From NCBI RefSeq assembly GCF_022410515.1, contig NZ_JACSDI010000001.1, forward strand, positions 744,001-808,000: a stretch of 64,000 bases of DNA. Reading direction: 5' to 3'. The notes beneath the pieces are model-generated. The model saw only the letters and a program-made list of their open reading frames with translations. It did not search any database and was not told the DNA's origin. This document shows positions 1 to 9,226 of this stretch, piece by piece (the stretch's first letter is position 1; the number at the start of each line of letters is the position of its first letter). The translations under genes were made by a program, and so were the position numbers. Source of the stretch: Shewanella cutis. GTDB lineage: Bacteria > Pseudomonadota > Gammaproteobacteria > Enterobacterales > Shewanellaceae.

Positions 1-284
1 GAGGCAATTTCATCCACGCCTAACCATTGCTTAGGCGTACATACCCCGCCTGGCACGCGGGCACGTAGCATAAAGCTATATAAAGGCTCGAGTTTTTGCT
101 CTTTACGCTCGTTACGTAAATCGCGGTCATCCTGCTGATAGAAACCGTGGAATTTGATCAATTGCTGATCGCCATCGCTAAAACTGCCCGTCACCGAGGA
201 ATCTAATCCCTCTTTAATGGTGCCACGCAGATAATCACTGTCGGTCTTTAAGTATTCGTTTAATGCTAACTTTTGCTCACTCAT
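1..284 (-). CDS. cysI: Sulfite reductase hemoprotein (beta) subunit, N-terminal part
   Basis: Only the first 94 codons lie in the window; the gene runs off the left edge. CysI carries siroheme and a 4Fe-4S cluster and reduces sulfite to sulfide with electrons from CysJ in assimilatory sulfate reduction. The visible N-terminus contains the family segment [15 protein letters not shown] followed by [14 protein letters not shown], which is typical of the first ferredoxin-like half of the hemoprotein. The cofactor-binding cysteines are outside the window. The ATG at 284 follows a purine-rich AAGAGGCAG. It lies 77 bp downstream of cysJ on the same strand, so cysJ-cysI is very likely one operon. Confidence 0.93.
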   Translation of the reverse strand, partial: MSEQKLALNEYLKTDSDYLRGTIKEGLDSSVTGSFSDGDQQLIKFHGFYQQDDRDLRNERKEQKLEPLYSFMLRARVPGGVCTPKQWLGVDEIA

Positions 285-361
285 GGCAACTGCCTCTTAA
301 AATTCGGTTGGCGGCAGTATCTCAGTGGATACTGCTCTCTCTAATCTTTGGGATTGACTAA

Positions 362-2185
362 TTAGTACACGTCTTTTTGATAACGTTTATCACTGCGTAA
401 GGTCTCGAAGTAGTCTTCGGCCGCCTCTGTCGACAATCCGCCAAACTCCACAGCAACCGCTAATAATGCTTGGTGCACGTCTTTAGCCATACGCTCGGCA
501 TCACCGCAGATATAGAGATGTGCGCCATTTTGTAGCCATTGCCACAGGGTTTGCCCCTGCTCTTTAATACGGTGCTGCACGTAAATCTTATGGGCCTGAT
601 CCCGCGAAAATGCCACATCGATACGGGTCAAATCGCCGTTTTTCAGATACTGTTGCCACTCGGTTTGATACAGGAAGTCCTGCTCAAAATGCGGGTTGCC
701 GAAGAATAACCAACTATCGCCCTTCGCGCCTTGTGCCACGCGCTCCTGCATAAAGGCGCGAAACGGCGCAACCCCGGTGCCAGGGCCAATCATGATGACC
801 GGTGTTTGTGGATCTTCGGGTAAACGGAAGTGCTTGTTAGGCTCCACATACACTTTTACTTCAGCGCCTTCCTGCGCCGAGGCTAAGAAGTGAGAAGCAC
901 CGCCAAAACGCGTTTGCCCTTGATGCTCATCTTCCACCAAGGCCACGGTGAGATGCACTTCGGTATCGACTTCAGTCTGGCTCGAGGCAATTGAGTAGAG
1001 CCTTGGCGTTAACGGGCGCAATAGCTCAACTAACTTACTCGCATCCAGATTTGCGTCTGTCGTCAGCTTGTAGTTAGCCACTAAATCAGCAAACTGATGA
1101 TGTAAGATAAACTGACGAACCTGCTCTTTATCTTCGCTAATAGCAAGCAGCTCGGGATCTGCGGACAACTCGGCCCAAGCTTTGACTAAACCAGGATATA
1201 ACTGCGTCAGCTCTTTCTTGTCGATTAAGGCTTGCTTTAGGCTGATTGACTCACTACCTACAGTCACTTTTGCATCGGCCGCTAACCCTAGGCCCGCTAA
1301 AATCTCCTCGACTAAGATTTCGCTATTGCTGAACCACACACCCAGAGCATCACCGACCTCATAGCGTAAGCCTGACTCACCTAAATCAATTTCAACATGG
1401 CGCACATCTCTGTCTGAATCACGCCCCGTGATCTTTTGGCTCACCAACACTTCGGCACTGTAAGGGTTTTGCTTAGTAAATTCGCTCTCGCTGGCAACTT
1501 GCGCCGAACTTGAATTAATTTCATTCAGCGCCACCGCATTAGCCGTTGTTTGGATCAGTGGCTTAACCGCTGTTAGAACATCAGCGTGCCACTGTCCGGC
1601 CGCAGCCTCATAGTCCACATCACATTCAACCAACGGCAATAACGCTTTAGCGCCTAATGCTGAAAGCCGTGCATCAAAGTCTTTACCAGTTTGGCAGAAA
1701 AACTCATAACTCGAATCGCCCAGTGCCAACACTGAATAATGTAAGTTGTTTAATTGAGGCGCACGCTTTGATGCTAAAAACTTATGTAATTCAATCGCAT
1801 CATCCGGCGCTTCACCTTCACCATGGGTACTCACCACCAGCAACAATAAGGTTTCTTGCTTAAGCTGGCGCACATTGTATTCACCCATGGAGGCTAAATT
1901 GACGCTATAACCTTGGGTTTTGGCCTTTTCGGCTAAGGCTTTGGCGATACCGCGGCCATTACCCGTTTGACTGCCATAGAGAATGGTCACCGTTTGCGCT
2001 GCTTGGGCCTCGGTCACGGATGCGGCGACTTGGATAGCGCTCCCACTCGCATTGGCCGTTGCAGCTAAATAGCCGCTCACCCAAGCAAGTTGCACGGAAT
2101 TTAATTCAGCGGTGAGTTGTTTCAGCTTATCGACCTGTGATTGCGACAGGGGTGAAGCCAGTGATGAAAGTTCTTTTAACAACAT
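362..2185 (-). CDS. cysJ: Sulfite reductase [NADPH] flavoprotein (alpha) subunit
   Basis: Diflavin reductase that passes electrons from NADPH through FAD and FMN to CysI. The 607 residues match the usual length (about 600). The FMN-binding flavodoxin motif ILYGSQTGN is at residues 68-76 after a variable N-terminal stretch. The FAD motif RLYSIASS is near residue 395, and the NADPH pyrophosphate motif IGPGTGVAPFRAF near residue 460. The protein ends in RYQKDVY with the terminal aromatic residue that stacks on FAD in this family. It is the first gene of the cysJ-cysI unit and is divergent from pntA; a short palindrome about 80 bp upstream may be a control site. Confidence 0.97.
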   Translation of the reverse strand: MLLKELSSLASPLSQSQVDKLKQLTAELNSVQLAWVSGYLAATANASGSAIQVAASVTEAQAAQTVTILYGSQTGNGRGIAKALAEKAKTQGYSVNLASMGEYNVRQLKQETLLLLVVSTHGEGEAPDDAIELHKFLASKRAPQLNNLHYSVLALGDSSYEFFCQTGKDFDARLSALGAKALLPLVECDVDYEAAAGQWHADVLTAVKPLIQTTANAVALNEINSSSAQVASESEFTKQNPYSAEVLVSQKITGRDSDRDVRHVEIDLGESGLRYEVGDALGVWFSNSEILVEEILAGLGLAADAKVTVGSESISLKQALIDKKELTQLYPGLVKAWAELSADPELLAISEDKEQVRQFILHHQFADLVANYKLTTDANLDASKLVELLRPLTPRLYSIASSQTEVDTEVHLTVALVEDEHQGQTRFGGASHFLASAQEGAEVKVYVEPNKHFRLPEDPQTPVIMIGPGTGVAPFRAFMQERVAQGAKGDSWLFFGNPHFEQDFLYQTEWQQYLKNGDLTRIDVAFSRDQAHKIYVQHRIKEQGQTLWQWLQNGAHLYICGDAERMAKDVHQALLAVAVEFGGLSTEAAEDYFETLRSDKRYQKDVY

Positions 2186-2265
2186 GAAACGGCCCTATGA
2201 CAGTGTAATGCTCAGCAGAGTAACGTGGTTTTAGAAAAGCAAAAAAGAATAATATTTGATTTTTA

Positions 2266-2280
2266 ATTCCATTTTGGAAT
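2266..2280. promoter_or_regulatory. 15-bp palindrome upstream of cysJ
   Basis: Perfect inverted repeat ATTCCA-TTT-TGGAAT, 81 bp upstream of the cysJ start in an AT-rich stretch. Its place suits an operator or activator site for the cys operon. CysB is the known activator of cysJI in enterics, but its sites are loosely defined, so the identity of the binder is inference. Confidence 0.35.
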
Positions 2281-2312
2281 ATACAAAGTGCAAAAATTAA
2301 GCTACAAAAGTG

Positions 2313-2347
2313 TGCACTGGTTAAAACTTTTTGATACGACCAGTGCA
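2313..2347. promoter_or_regulatory. Spaced inverted repeat in cysJ-pntA intergenic region
   Basis: TGCACTGGT (2313-2321) and ACCAGTGCA (2339-2347) are perfect 9-bp inverted arms separated by 17 bp. No T-run follows on either strand, so it is not a normal terminator. It may be a bipartite operator for pntA or an mRNA hairpin in a long pntA leader. Confidence 0.35.
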
Positions 2348-2601
2348 GAAACCACTAGCTTGAGCAATATGCGCTTGTGTCAAACCAAAGTATTGCCACA
2401 ATGGTGAGGAGCCTGCTGTACAGTGACCTTTGTTGCTCGCTAAGAAGTTTGTTTTAATGCACAAATTTCATACCAAGATTGAATGCGCTAACTGCCAAAA
2501 TTGAATACACGAGTTCATTCTTACGCGACCTAGCCCTACCTAGGTTTAGCTCAGAGGAAGCACTCAGGCGGAACGATTATATAAACCACCAGGGAGTAAT
2601 C

Positions 2602-4128
2602 ATGCAGATTGGAATACCGAGAGAGAGTCTCGTCGGTGAGACTCGGGTCGCCGCGACCCCTGCCACCGTCGAACAGCTTAAAAAGCTCGGCTTTGAAGTT
2701 GTTGTTGAGGCCAATGCTGGCTTACTGTCTAGCTTCGACGATGCCGCTTTTGAAGCCGCAGGCGCGAAGATCACGACAGAGGTTTGGCAAGCGGATCTGA
2801 TTTTTAAAGTCAATGCACCGACCGATGCTGAAATTGCGCAAATTAAAGAAGGCGCGACCTTAATCAGCTTTATCTGGCCCGCTCAAAATGCTGAGTTGGT
2901 CGAGAAACTGTCTAAACGCAACATCAATGTGATGGCGATGGACATGGTGCCACGTATTTCCCGTGCCCAATCCCTCGATGCTCTCTCCTCTATGGCCAAT
3001 ATCGGCGGTTATCGCGCCGTTGTTGAAGCCGCGCACCACTTTGGCCGTTTCTTTACTGGGCAAATTACCGCCGCGGGTAAAGTCCCACCCGCCAAAGTGC
3101 TGGTGATTGGTGCCGGTGTAGCCGGTCTTGCGGCCATTGGTACCGCAGGTTCTTTAGGTGCCATCGTTCGCGCCTTCGACACACGCTTAGAAGTGGCCGA
3201 ACAAATCGAATCCATGGGTGGCCAGTTCCTCAAACTGGATTTCACTAATGAAGATGGCAGCTCATCGGACGGTTACGCAAAAACCATGTCAGATGAGTTT
3301 ATCGCCGCTGAAATGGCATTGTTTGCCGAACAAGCCAAAGAAGTCGATATCATCATCACCACCGCGCTGATCCCTGGCCGTCCTGCACCTAAGCTCATCA
3401 CCAAAGCCATGGTCGATAGCATGAAGAGCGGCTCTGTGATTGTCGATATGGCAGCACAAGCGGGCGGTAACTGTGAGTACACCCAGCCTGGCGAACTCTT
3501 TGTCACCGAGAATGGCGTAAAAGTCATCGGCTTTACCGATCTTCCCGGCCGCTTGCCCGCGCAATCGTCACAGCTTTACGGCACTAACTTAGTCAACCTG
3601 ATGAAGTTAATGTGTAAAGAGAAAAACGGTATTGCCAGCATCACCTTCGATGATGTGGTCATGCGCAATATGACTGTTGTGAAAGAAGGCCAAGTCACCT
3701 TCCCGCCACCGGCGATTTCGGTGTCGGCAGCGCCCGCTAAACCTGCGGCTAAGGTAGAAGTGAAATCCGCGCAAGCCAAAGCGCCTTCAAAACTCAAGTA
3801 TATTCTCGCCGCCCTTGGCGCCGCCGGCTTTGCCGCCGTAGCCTCAGTCGCACCCGCCGAGTTTTTATCCCACTTTACGGTATTTATCCTGTCCTGCGTG
3901 GTGGGCTATTACGTGGTGTGGAACGTGTCCCACTCACTGCATACGCCTTTGATGTCTGTGACTAACGCAATTTCAGGCATTATCGTGGTCGGCGCTTTGC
4001 TGCAAATTGGTCAAGGCTCAACCTTGGTCACTGTGCTGGCGTTTATCGCCGTGCTGATCGCCAGTATTAACATCTTCGGCGGTTTTACCGTCACTCAGCG
4101 CATGCTGAAGATGTTCCGTAAGGATTAA
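2602..4128 (+). CDS. pntA: NAD(P) transhydrogenase subunit alpha
   Basis: Alpha subunit of the proton-translocating transhydrogenase of the inner membrane, which moves hydride between NADH and NADP+ driven by the proton gradient. The 508-residue form starting [13 protein letters not shown] matches the family (E. coli about 510); AGGGAG sits 5 nt upstream of this ATG, whereas the open frame beginning at 2479 adds 41 unrelated residues. The NAD-binding Rossmann motif [13 protein letters not shown] lies near residue 170. A proline/alanine/lysine-rich linker (about residues 375-400) leads to the C-terminal membrane segments. It is followed 11 bp later by pntB. Confidence 0.97.
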   Translation: MQIGIPRESLVGETRVAATPATVEQLKKLGFEVVVEANAGLLSSFDDAAFEAAGAKITTEVWQADLIFKVNAPTDAEIAQIKEGATLISFIWPAQNAELVEKLSKRNINVMAMDMVPRISRAQSLDALSSMANIGGYRAVVEAAHHFGRFFTGQITAAGKVPPAKVLVIGAGVAGLAAIGTAGSLGAIVRAFDTRLEVAEQIESMGGQFLKLDFTNEDGSSSDGYAKTMSDEFIAAEMALFAEQAKEVDIIITTALIPGRPAPKLITKAMVDSMKSGSVIVDMAAQAGGNCEYTQPGELFVTENGVKVIGFTDLPGRLPAQSSQLYGTNLVNLMKLMCKEKNGIASITFDDVVMRNMTVVKEGQVTFPPPAISVSAAPAKPAAKVEVKSAQAKAPSKLKYILAALGAAGFAAVASVAPAEFLSHFTVFILSCVVGYYVVWNVSHSLHTPLMSVTNAISGIIVVGALLQIGQGSTLVTVLAFIAVLIASINIFGGFTVTQRMLKMFRKD

Positions 4129-4139
4129 GGGGGTATAAC

Positions 4140-5624
4140 GTGTCTCAAGGACTGGTAACAGCAGCTTACATCATTGCCGCCGTGCTCTTTATCTTCAGTC
4201 TCGCTGGATTGTCGAAACAAGAAACGGCCAAACACGGCAATTTATTTGGTATCACAGGTATGGCTATCGCCCTACTGGCGACCATTTTTAATCCAGACAC
4301 CAGCGGTGTCGCGTGGATTATTGTCGCCATGGTGATTGGTGGTGCCATCGGCGTGCGTTTAGCACTTAAAGTCGAAATGACGGAAATGCCTGAACTCGTC
4401 GCGGTGCTCCACAGTTTTGTGGGTATGGCCGCAGTGTTAGTGGGTTTTAACAGCTTTATCGACTTACATCCAGAACAAGTATCACAAGTGGTTGTGGCCG
4501 TGGGCGGGGATATGAATTCCACTCTCGCAGCCGTGCAGAATGCGCTTAGCGAAGCGGCAAAAGCGGCTGAAAACGCGCATATGACTGGCGCGATGCTCAA
4601 CATTCACTTAGTGGAAGTCTTCCTCGGGATCTTTATCGGCGCGGTAACCTTTACTGGTTCTATCGTCGCATTTGGTAAATTACGCGGATTAATTTCATCT
4701 AAACCGTTGATGTTGCCACACCGCCATAAACTCAACCTCATTGCGGTATTAGTATCGCTTGGCCTGTTAGTGTACTTCGTGCAAACAGGCGGCACTATGC
4801 CGGCGCTGCTGCTGATGACCTTAATTGCCTTCGCCTTTGGCTGGCATTTAGTGGCTTCAATCGGTGGTGCGGATATGCCGGTTGTGGTGTCAATGCTGAA
4901 CTCCTACTCAGGTTGGGCAGCTGCGGCGGCAGGTTTTATGCTATCCAACGATCTGTTGATCGTGACAGGCGCTCTGGTGGGCTCGTCGGGTGCGATTTTG
5001 TCCTACATTATGTGTAAGGCAATGAACCGCTCATTTATTTCGGTGATTGCAGGCGGATTTGGTACCGATGGCGTGGCCTCATCTGGCGATCAAGAAATGG
5101 GCGAATACCGTGAGACCAACGCCGAAGATGTTGCGGACATGCTGAAAAACGCAACGTCAGTTATCATCACCCCTGGCTATGGCATGGCGGTGGCACAGGC
5201 ACAATATCCTGTCGCTGAAATCACCCAAAAGCTGCGTGATCGCGGTGTGAAAGTACGCTTTGGTATTCATCCGGTTGCGGGTCGCTTACCAGGCCATATG
5301 AACGTACTATTGGCCGAAGCCAAAGTTCCCTACGATATCGTGCTCGAAATGGACGAAATCAACGAAGACTTTAGCGATACCGATGTGGTGCTGGTCATTG
5401 GCGCGAACGACACAGTAAACCCTGCGGCGATGGAAGATCCGGGTAGCCCAATTGCGGGTATGCCAGTACTCGAAGTATGGAAAGCACAAAACGTGATTGG
5501 CTTTAAACGCTCAATGAATACGGGTTATGCGGGTGTACAAAACCCTCTGTTCTTCAAAGACAATACCCAAATGTTGTTCGGCGATGCTAAGGCCAGCGTA
5601 GAAGCGATTTTAAAGGCGCTGTAA
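4140..5624 (+). CDS. pntB: NAD(P) transhydrogenase subunit beta
   Basis: Membrane and NADP(H)-binding subunit paired with PntA. GTG start at 4140 with an AAGGGGG ribosome site 6 nt upstream, overlapping the end of pntA. The N-terminal two thirds are hydrophobic membrane helices; the C-terminal domain contains [39 protein letters not shown] and [14 protein letters not shown], the hallmark NADP site. At 494 residues it is about 30 longer than the E. coli protein. The extra residues lie around 105-145, between the segment ending GFNSFIDL and IHLVEVFLG, in what should be a loop between membrane helices. A strong terminator follows at 5661. Confidence 0.97.
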   Translation: MSQGLVTAAYIIAAVLFIFSLAGLSKQETAKHGNLFGITGMAIALLATIFNPDTSGVAWIIVAMVIGGAIGVRLALKVEMTEMPELVAVLHSFVGMAAVLVGFNSFIDLHPEQVSQVVVAVGGDMNSTLAAVQNALSEAAKAAENAHMTGAMLNIHLVEVFLGIFIGAVTFTGSIVAFGKLRGLISSKPLMLPHRHKLNLIAVLVSLGLLVYFVQTGGTMPALLLMTLIAFAFGWHLVASIGGADMPVVVSMLNSYSGWAAAAAGFMLSNDLLIVTGALVGSSGAILSYIMCKAMNRSFISVIAGGFGTDGVASSGDQEMGEYRETNAEDVADMLKNATSVIITPGYGMAVAQAQYPVAEITQKLRDRGVKVRFGIHPVAGRLPGHMNVLLAEAKVPYDIVLEMDEINEDFSDTDVVLVIGANDTVNPAAMEDPGSPIAGMPVLEVWKAQNVIGFKRSMNTGYAGVQNPLFFKDNTQMLFGDAKASVEAILKAL

Positions 5625-5660
5625 TACGCTTGTGAGCTTAATCGCTCGATACAAATCATA

Positions 5661-5689
5661 AAGGGAGCCATTGGCTCCCTTAGTTTTTT
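5661..5689 (+). terminator. Rho-independent terminator of pntAB
   Basis: AAGGGAGCC-A-TT-GGCTCCCTT stem followed by AGTTTTTT, 36 bp after the pntB stop codon. Confidence 0.85.
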
Positions 5690-5780
5690 AGCAGCTTGAT
5701 TACGTTATGTTTTCACATACTTTTAAGCCTGTTCAGTTAGTCTCAGCGCAATTTATCGTTTCAGGTAAACGGAGACCATT

Positions 5781-6170
5781 ATGCTGCTTGGATTATTTAT
5801 TCTGTCGGCAATATTAATCAAAACGTCGTTATTAGGGTTGGGTTGGATATCGATTGGTATCGGCGTTGGGGGTTATCTTTTTTGCCGTTTTTACCACCTT
5901 AATCTTGCGGACCTACTGATCAAAAAGTTTAGACGGCTTTTTATCAGTGGGGCGATATTGCATCTGCTGCTGTATCTCGGCCTTATCGTAAAACTCTTCC
6001 TGATCGATAGCCTAGAGGATATTCCAGCCTTTTTAATCAGTCATTTGGTATTCCATCATGCACTCTGCGCACTCATTGCAGCCGCCCTTACCTTTATGGC
6101 AATTGGCGTTTACCTTACCCAGCAAAAGCTAAAGCTAGCGGATACGGCTTCACCTTCGCTTCTTAACTGA
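5781..6170 (+). CDS. Small hydrophobic membrane protein of unknown function
   Basis: I do not recognise this 129-residue protein. It consists almost wholly of hydrophobic segments: roughly residues 2-37 (two close helices or a long hairpin), 52-72 and 80-110, separated by a basic stretch LLIKKFRRLF (about 45-55) that should face the cytoplasm. The C-terminal tail is short and polar. A GGAG precedes the ATG by 5 nt. It stands alone between two terminators and has its own transcription unit. It is probably a conserved inner-membrane protein of the genus, with no functional clue from its neighbours. Confidence 0.7.
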   Translation: MLLGLFILSAILIKTSLLGLGWISIGIGVGGYLFCRFYHLNLADLLIKKFRRLFISGAILHLLLYLGLIVKLFLIDSLEDIPAFLISHLVFHHALCALIAAALTFMAIGVYLTQQKLKLADTASPSLLN

Positions 6171-6205
6171 CCCCTTAAAAGCCAAAAGTCTGGCCCTTAA
6201 AAACC

Positions 6206-6230
6206 AAAAGGAGCCCAAAGGCTCCTTCTG
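6206..6230. terminator. Bidirectional terminator between small membrane gene and tetR-type gene
   Basis: AAGGAGCC-CAAA-GGCTCCTT stem at 6208-6227. Read on the minus strand it is followed by TTTTGGTTTTT, so it mainly serves the leftward regulator gene ending at 6249, and it can also stop the rightward gene ending at 6170. Confidence 0.75.
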
Positions 6231-6248
6231 ATAGCGATTTATTTTTGA

Positions 6249-6728
6249 CTATGCTGCTTTAGCAACATCAAAATTTGACAGCAACATAACCGCAGTCCGG
6301 CCAAGTAAGTGGTTGATGGTACGATCGCCAACCAATCCTAGTTCAGCAATGGCTTGCTGACGAGCTGTGCTTACCGCCCTAAAGAGGGTGATTTCATTAT
6401 TGGTGCCGCCACAAAGACTAAAGAATAATCTCAACACCGCACGGTATTGCTCTTCTTGCATAGCTTGCATCCAAGAGGCTTCTAGCGCTTCTTGGCTAGA
6501 GAAATTGAGTGCCGCAACAAAAAGATTGCCAATACGGCTATCTAAGCGAATTAAAAAGTCGTTCTTACGCGGAAAGTGATGACTAATACCTGTGCGGCTA
6601 ATCCCCGTTGCTTCAGATAACGTGGTATAAGACATCGTCTCAAAGCCAATAGTCAAAATTTGTCTTAACGCTTCATCCATAATCTGATTGATGGTCTGCT
6701 CAGTCTGTACTCGCGAGCGCTTAGCCAT
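6249..6728 (-). CDS. TetR-family transcriptional regulator
   Basis: The 159-residue protein has a typical N-terminal TetR helix-turn-helix (about residues 10-60), including the recognition-helix segment ATGISRTGISHHFPRKNDF. The ligand-binding C-terminal part is short compared with the usual 190-210 residues. From memory the DNA-binding region resembles the LuxT/SwrT group of Vibrio regulators; this was not aligned. It is monocistronic, bounded by a terminator on the 3' side. The inverted repeat GCGAAA-N8-TTTCGC 75 bp upstream is a plausible autoregulatory operator. The target genes are unknown. Confidence 0.85.
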   Translation of the reverse strand: MAKRSRVQTEQTINQIMDEALRQILTIGFETMSYTTLSEATGISRTGISHHFPRKNDFLIRLDSRIGNLFVAALNFSSQEALEASWMQAMQEEQYRAVLRLFFSLCGGTNNEITLFRAVSTARQQAIAELGLVGDRTINHLLGRTAVMLLSNFDVAKAA

Positions 6729-6803
6729 AGTAAAGTCTCCCCATGTTCTTTTTGTGGGAGAGAGCTTACCAAAGCCTTTCAGGGATTACTGCTGTTAAGG
6801 AAC

Positions 6804-6823
6804 GCGAAACAAGTATATTTCGC
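6804..6823. promoter_or_regulatory. Candidate operator upstream of TetR-type gene
   Basis: Inverted repeat GCGAAA-CAAGTATA-TTTCGC, 20 bp long, a spacing usual for TetR dimers, 75 bp upstream of the regulator start. Autoregulation is inferred. Confidence 0.4.
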
Positions 6824-6881
6824 TTTTGTTCAGCTAAGGTTCAGTTTTAAACAGAGGGTTTTACCGGTTTTATTTACATTT

Positions 6882-7709
6882 TTACAACATTGAATGTTGT
6901 ACTAACCAGTCGTGTGCTTTTGGCTCCCCCATTAACAATATGAGGGTTGGCATTAAATAACGCCCGAGTTCAGGTTTACGCCAAAACAGGTATTTTGGCA
7001 GGGGTTGTAGCACTGTATCACCAAAAGTACGTTGCATTAAACTCGAATATTCTCGTAACACCTGCGGCTCAATTTGCACCATTTTTGGATAAAAATCGGC
7101 TAAAAAATCACGATATTTGGCATATTGTGCAATCTGCGCAGCTTGATACTTATTCAACACTTGTATCATCATCGGGCTGGTCCAGTGAGACATATATCGC
7201 GAACTTGTTAACGCAGCCAGGTTACGTCTGTGATACTGCTGCCACGCTAAATCGAGATTATCTTTTGCATTAGCAATACGCCAGACGAGATACAGATCAG
7301 CTAACCATTCATGCTGATAAGGCGTTAATTCTTCAGGTAATAAACTCCCCTGCAACGCCAAGTTTTCAAGGTGCCCTAACTCATGCCACAGGGTTAATTG
7401 CGTCTGTTCTTTAAGTGCTAATTGATAGGTAATGCCATCAATATTGGCCAGTTGGATCTCTGGTGTTTCTTGCTCATTGACGAGTATTAGACCGGAGAAA
7501 TGACTATCCTCGACGGGTAACACCATAGCACTGCGAAGCCCAAGCTCTGTTTTAAACTGGGCCTCGCTATAGGGAAACTGTTCACGAACCTGAGTTGGAA
7601 ATATTGCCAGACACTGACTCAATTGCGCTAACGGGCAAATTAATGCCTGTTTGTCAGCAACAGGCACCCAAGTTAGGCTTGAGATCAGTGTCAGTGCAAT
7701 TAAACTCAC
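6882..7709 (-). CDS. Putative zinc-dependent peptidase (HExxH protein), exported
   Basis: A 275-residue protein of no family I can name. The first 15-20 residues are hydrophobic and could be a signal peptide. It contains [10 protein letters not shown] with HExxH at residues 109-113, followed about 20 residues later by HEWLADLY (E134, D138), which fits the third zinc ligand and nearby acid of gluzincins. Two cysteines (about residues 25 and 33) could form a disulfide after export. Its ATG overlaps the hldE stop codon in an ATGA arrangement (7706-7709), so it is translationally coupled to hldE. No link to heptose synthesis is evident. Protease function is inferred from the motif only. Confidence 0.7.
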   Translation of the reverse strand: MSLIALTLISSLTWVPVADKQALICPLAQLSQCLAIFPTQVREQFPYSEAQFKTELGLRSAMVLPVEDSHFSGLILVNEQETPEIQLANIDGITYQLALKEQTQLTLWHELGHLENLALQGSLLPEELTPYQHEWLADLYLVWRIANAKDNLDLAWQQYHRRNLAALTSSRYMSHWTSPMMIQVLNKYQAAQIAQYAKYRDFLADFYPKMVQIEPQVLREYSSLMQRTFGDTVLQPLPKYLFWRKPELGRYLMPTLILLMGEPKAHDWLVQHSML

Positions 7710-9136
7710 TGTTTTGCCATAATATTTTGGATAATGGCCGTGGTAGAAATACCGTCTTCAAATCCTAACACTTGAACTTGGCCACCCGCGGCAATCACTT
7801 CAGCGCCGCCAGCAATATCCTCAACCTTATAATCGCCACCTTTAACTAACAAATCAGGGAGTAATCTAGCAATGATCCGCTGAGGTGTATCCTCACTAAA
7901 AGGCACTACCCAATCGACAGAGGCGAGTCCTGCTAAAACAGCCATACGTCTATCAACTTGATTGACTGGACGTCCTTCCCCTTTTAAGCGTTTAACAGAG
8001 GCATCGTCATTCACAGCTACAATCAATCTATCACCTAAAGCTTTGGCTTGCTTGAGGTAACTGACATGTCCAGCATGCAAAATGTCGAAGCAACCGTTAG
8101 TCATTACCACTCGCTCACCACGTAATTTGGCTTGCTCTAGGGCATAGGCAAGTTGATCTTCACTCACCACCCCAAAACCAGATTCACCATGGTGCAGCGC
8201 AAGCGCTTCAATCAGCTCAATACGAGACACCGTAGAAGTCCCCAATTTACCCACCACAACGCCAGCGGCTGTATTGGCAATCGCACAGGCCTGCGCCAAT
8301 TCAGCGCCCGCAGCCAAAGAGGTTGCTAAGGCCGAAATCACTGTATCCCCAGCCCCAGTTACATCATAAACCTCACGGGCCACCGTTGGGATATGTAGCT
8401 CTGGCGCATTGCTAGTCACTAAGGTCATACCTTTTTCAGAGCGAGTGACCAAGATTGCATCGAACTGGTACTTGTTCAGTAATCCGCGAGCCTTTTCGAG
8501 TAGATCTGCTTCAGAGGTTACCGCACCAACCACAGCCTCAAATTCACTCATATTTGGTGTAATAAGTGATGCGCCATGGTAACGGCTAAAGTCAGAGCCT
8601 TTAGGGTCAACCAGCACTTTTACGCCTTTGGAACGGGCAAGCGCGATAAAATCACGAGGATTATCAATGGCGCCTTTCGCATAATCCGACAGCACCACCA
8701 CATCGACCGTATCGAGTAAGGCTTCGGACTGCTTAAGTAAGCGGGCGCTATCCTGCTTATCGAAGGATTCTTCAAAGTCGAGGCGAATAAGCTGTTGATT
8801 GCGCGATAACACCCTAAGCTTGGTAATAGTGGGTTTGTCAGCAATATTCAACCATTGTGGTTCAACCCCAAGAGCTTGAACGCCAAGCGTTAACGCCTTA
8901 GCCGTATCATCCTCACCGACCAAGCCCGCCAATTGTACTTGGCCACCTAAAGTCGCAATATTTAGCGCCACGTTAGCCGCCCCGCCCGGTCTGTCCTCGA
9001 CTTGGTTAATCTTTACTACAGGCACCGGCGCCTCGGGGGAAATACGTCCCGTAGGTCCAACCCAATAGCGATCTAACATCACATCGCCGACGACTAACAC
9101 TTTGGCTTTTTCAAATGCTGGCAGAGAAACCTTCAT
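7706..9136 (-). CDS. hldE: Bifunctional heptose kinase / heptose-1-phosphate adenylyltransferase
   Basis: Makes ADP-glycero-manno-heptose for the lipopolysaccharide inner core, in two steps. The N-terminal ribokinase-like domain (residues about 1-320) shows [13 protein letters not shown] and the PfkB signature [16 protein letters not shown]. The C-terminal nucleotidyltransferase domain (about 345-476) shows [18 protein letters not shown] and [14 protein letters not shown]. Starting at [13 protein letters not shown] gives 476 residues, as in E. coli; the open frame extends 18 codons further upstream without support. It is divergent from lpxL, another LPS gene. Confidence 0.97.
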   Translation of the reverse strand: MKVSLPAFEKAKVLVVGDVMLDRYWVGPTGRISPEAPVPVVKINQVEDRPGGAANVALNIATLGGQVQLAGLVGEDDTAKALTLGVQALGVEPQWLNIADKPTITKLRVLSRNQQLIRLDFEESFDKQDSARLLKQSEALLDTVDVVVLSDYAKGAIDNPRDFIALARSKGVKVLVDPKGSDFSRYHGASLITPNMSEFEAVVGAVTSEADLLEKARGLLNKYQFDAILVTRSEKGMTLVTSNAPELHIPTVAREVYDVTGAGDTVISALATSLAAGAELAQACAIANTAAGVVVGKLGTSTVSRIELIEALALHHGESGFGVVSEDQLAYALEQAKLRGERVVMTNGCFDILHAGHVSYLKQAKALGDRLIVAVNDDASVKRLKGEGRPVNQVDRRMAVLAGLASVDWVVPFSEDTPQRIIARLLPDLLVKGGDYKVEDIAGGAEVIAAGGQVQVLGFEDGISTTAIIQNIMAKQ

Positions 9137-9226
9137 AGCGCTCTTATCAGTTGCAGAAATTAAACCGTGATTGTACCTAATTTTCAGCAAAATATGAGTT
9201 AGAATAAGCAGTAATTTTCAAAAGTA

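Larger units (their letters stand above)
2186..2601. other. Divergent intergenic region between cysJ and pntA
   Basis: The 416 bp hold no convincing gene. The region must carry the cysJ promoter (leftward) and the pntA promoter (rightward). Two inverted repeats stand out: ATTCCA-TTT-TGGAAT at 2266-2280 on the cysJ side and TGCACTGGT-N17-ACCAGTGCA at 2313-2347 in the middle. An open frame running into pntA from 2479 has no family resemblance before residue 42 and is treated as untranslated leader. Confidence 0.6.

Noticed and set aside
2479..2601. 41-codon N-terminal extension of PntA
   Set aside because: It has no family resemblance, and the internal ATG at 2602 has a good ribosome site and gives the normal length.
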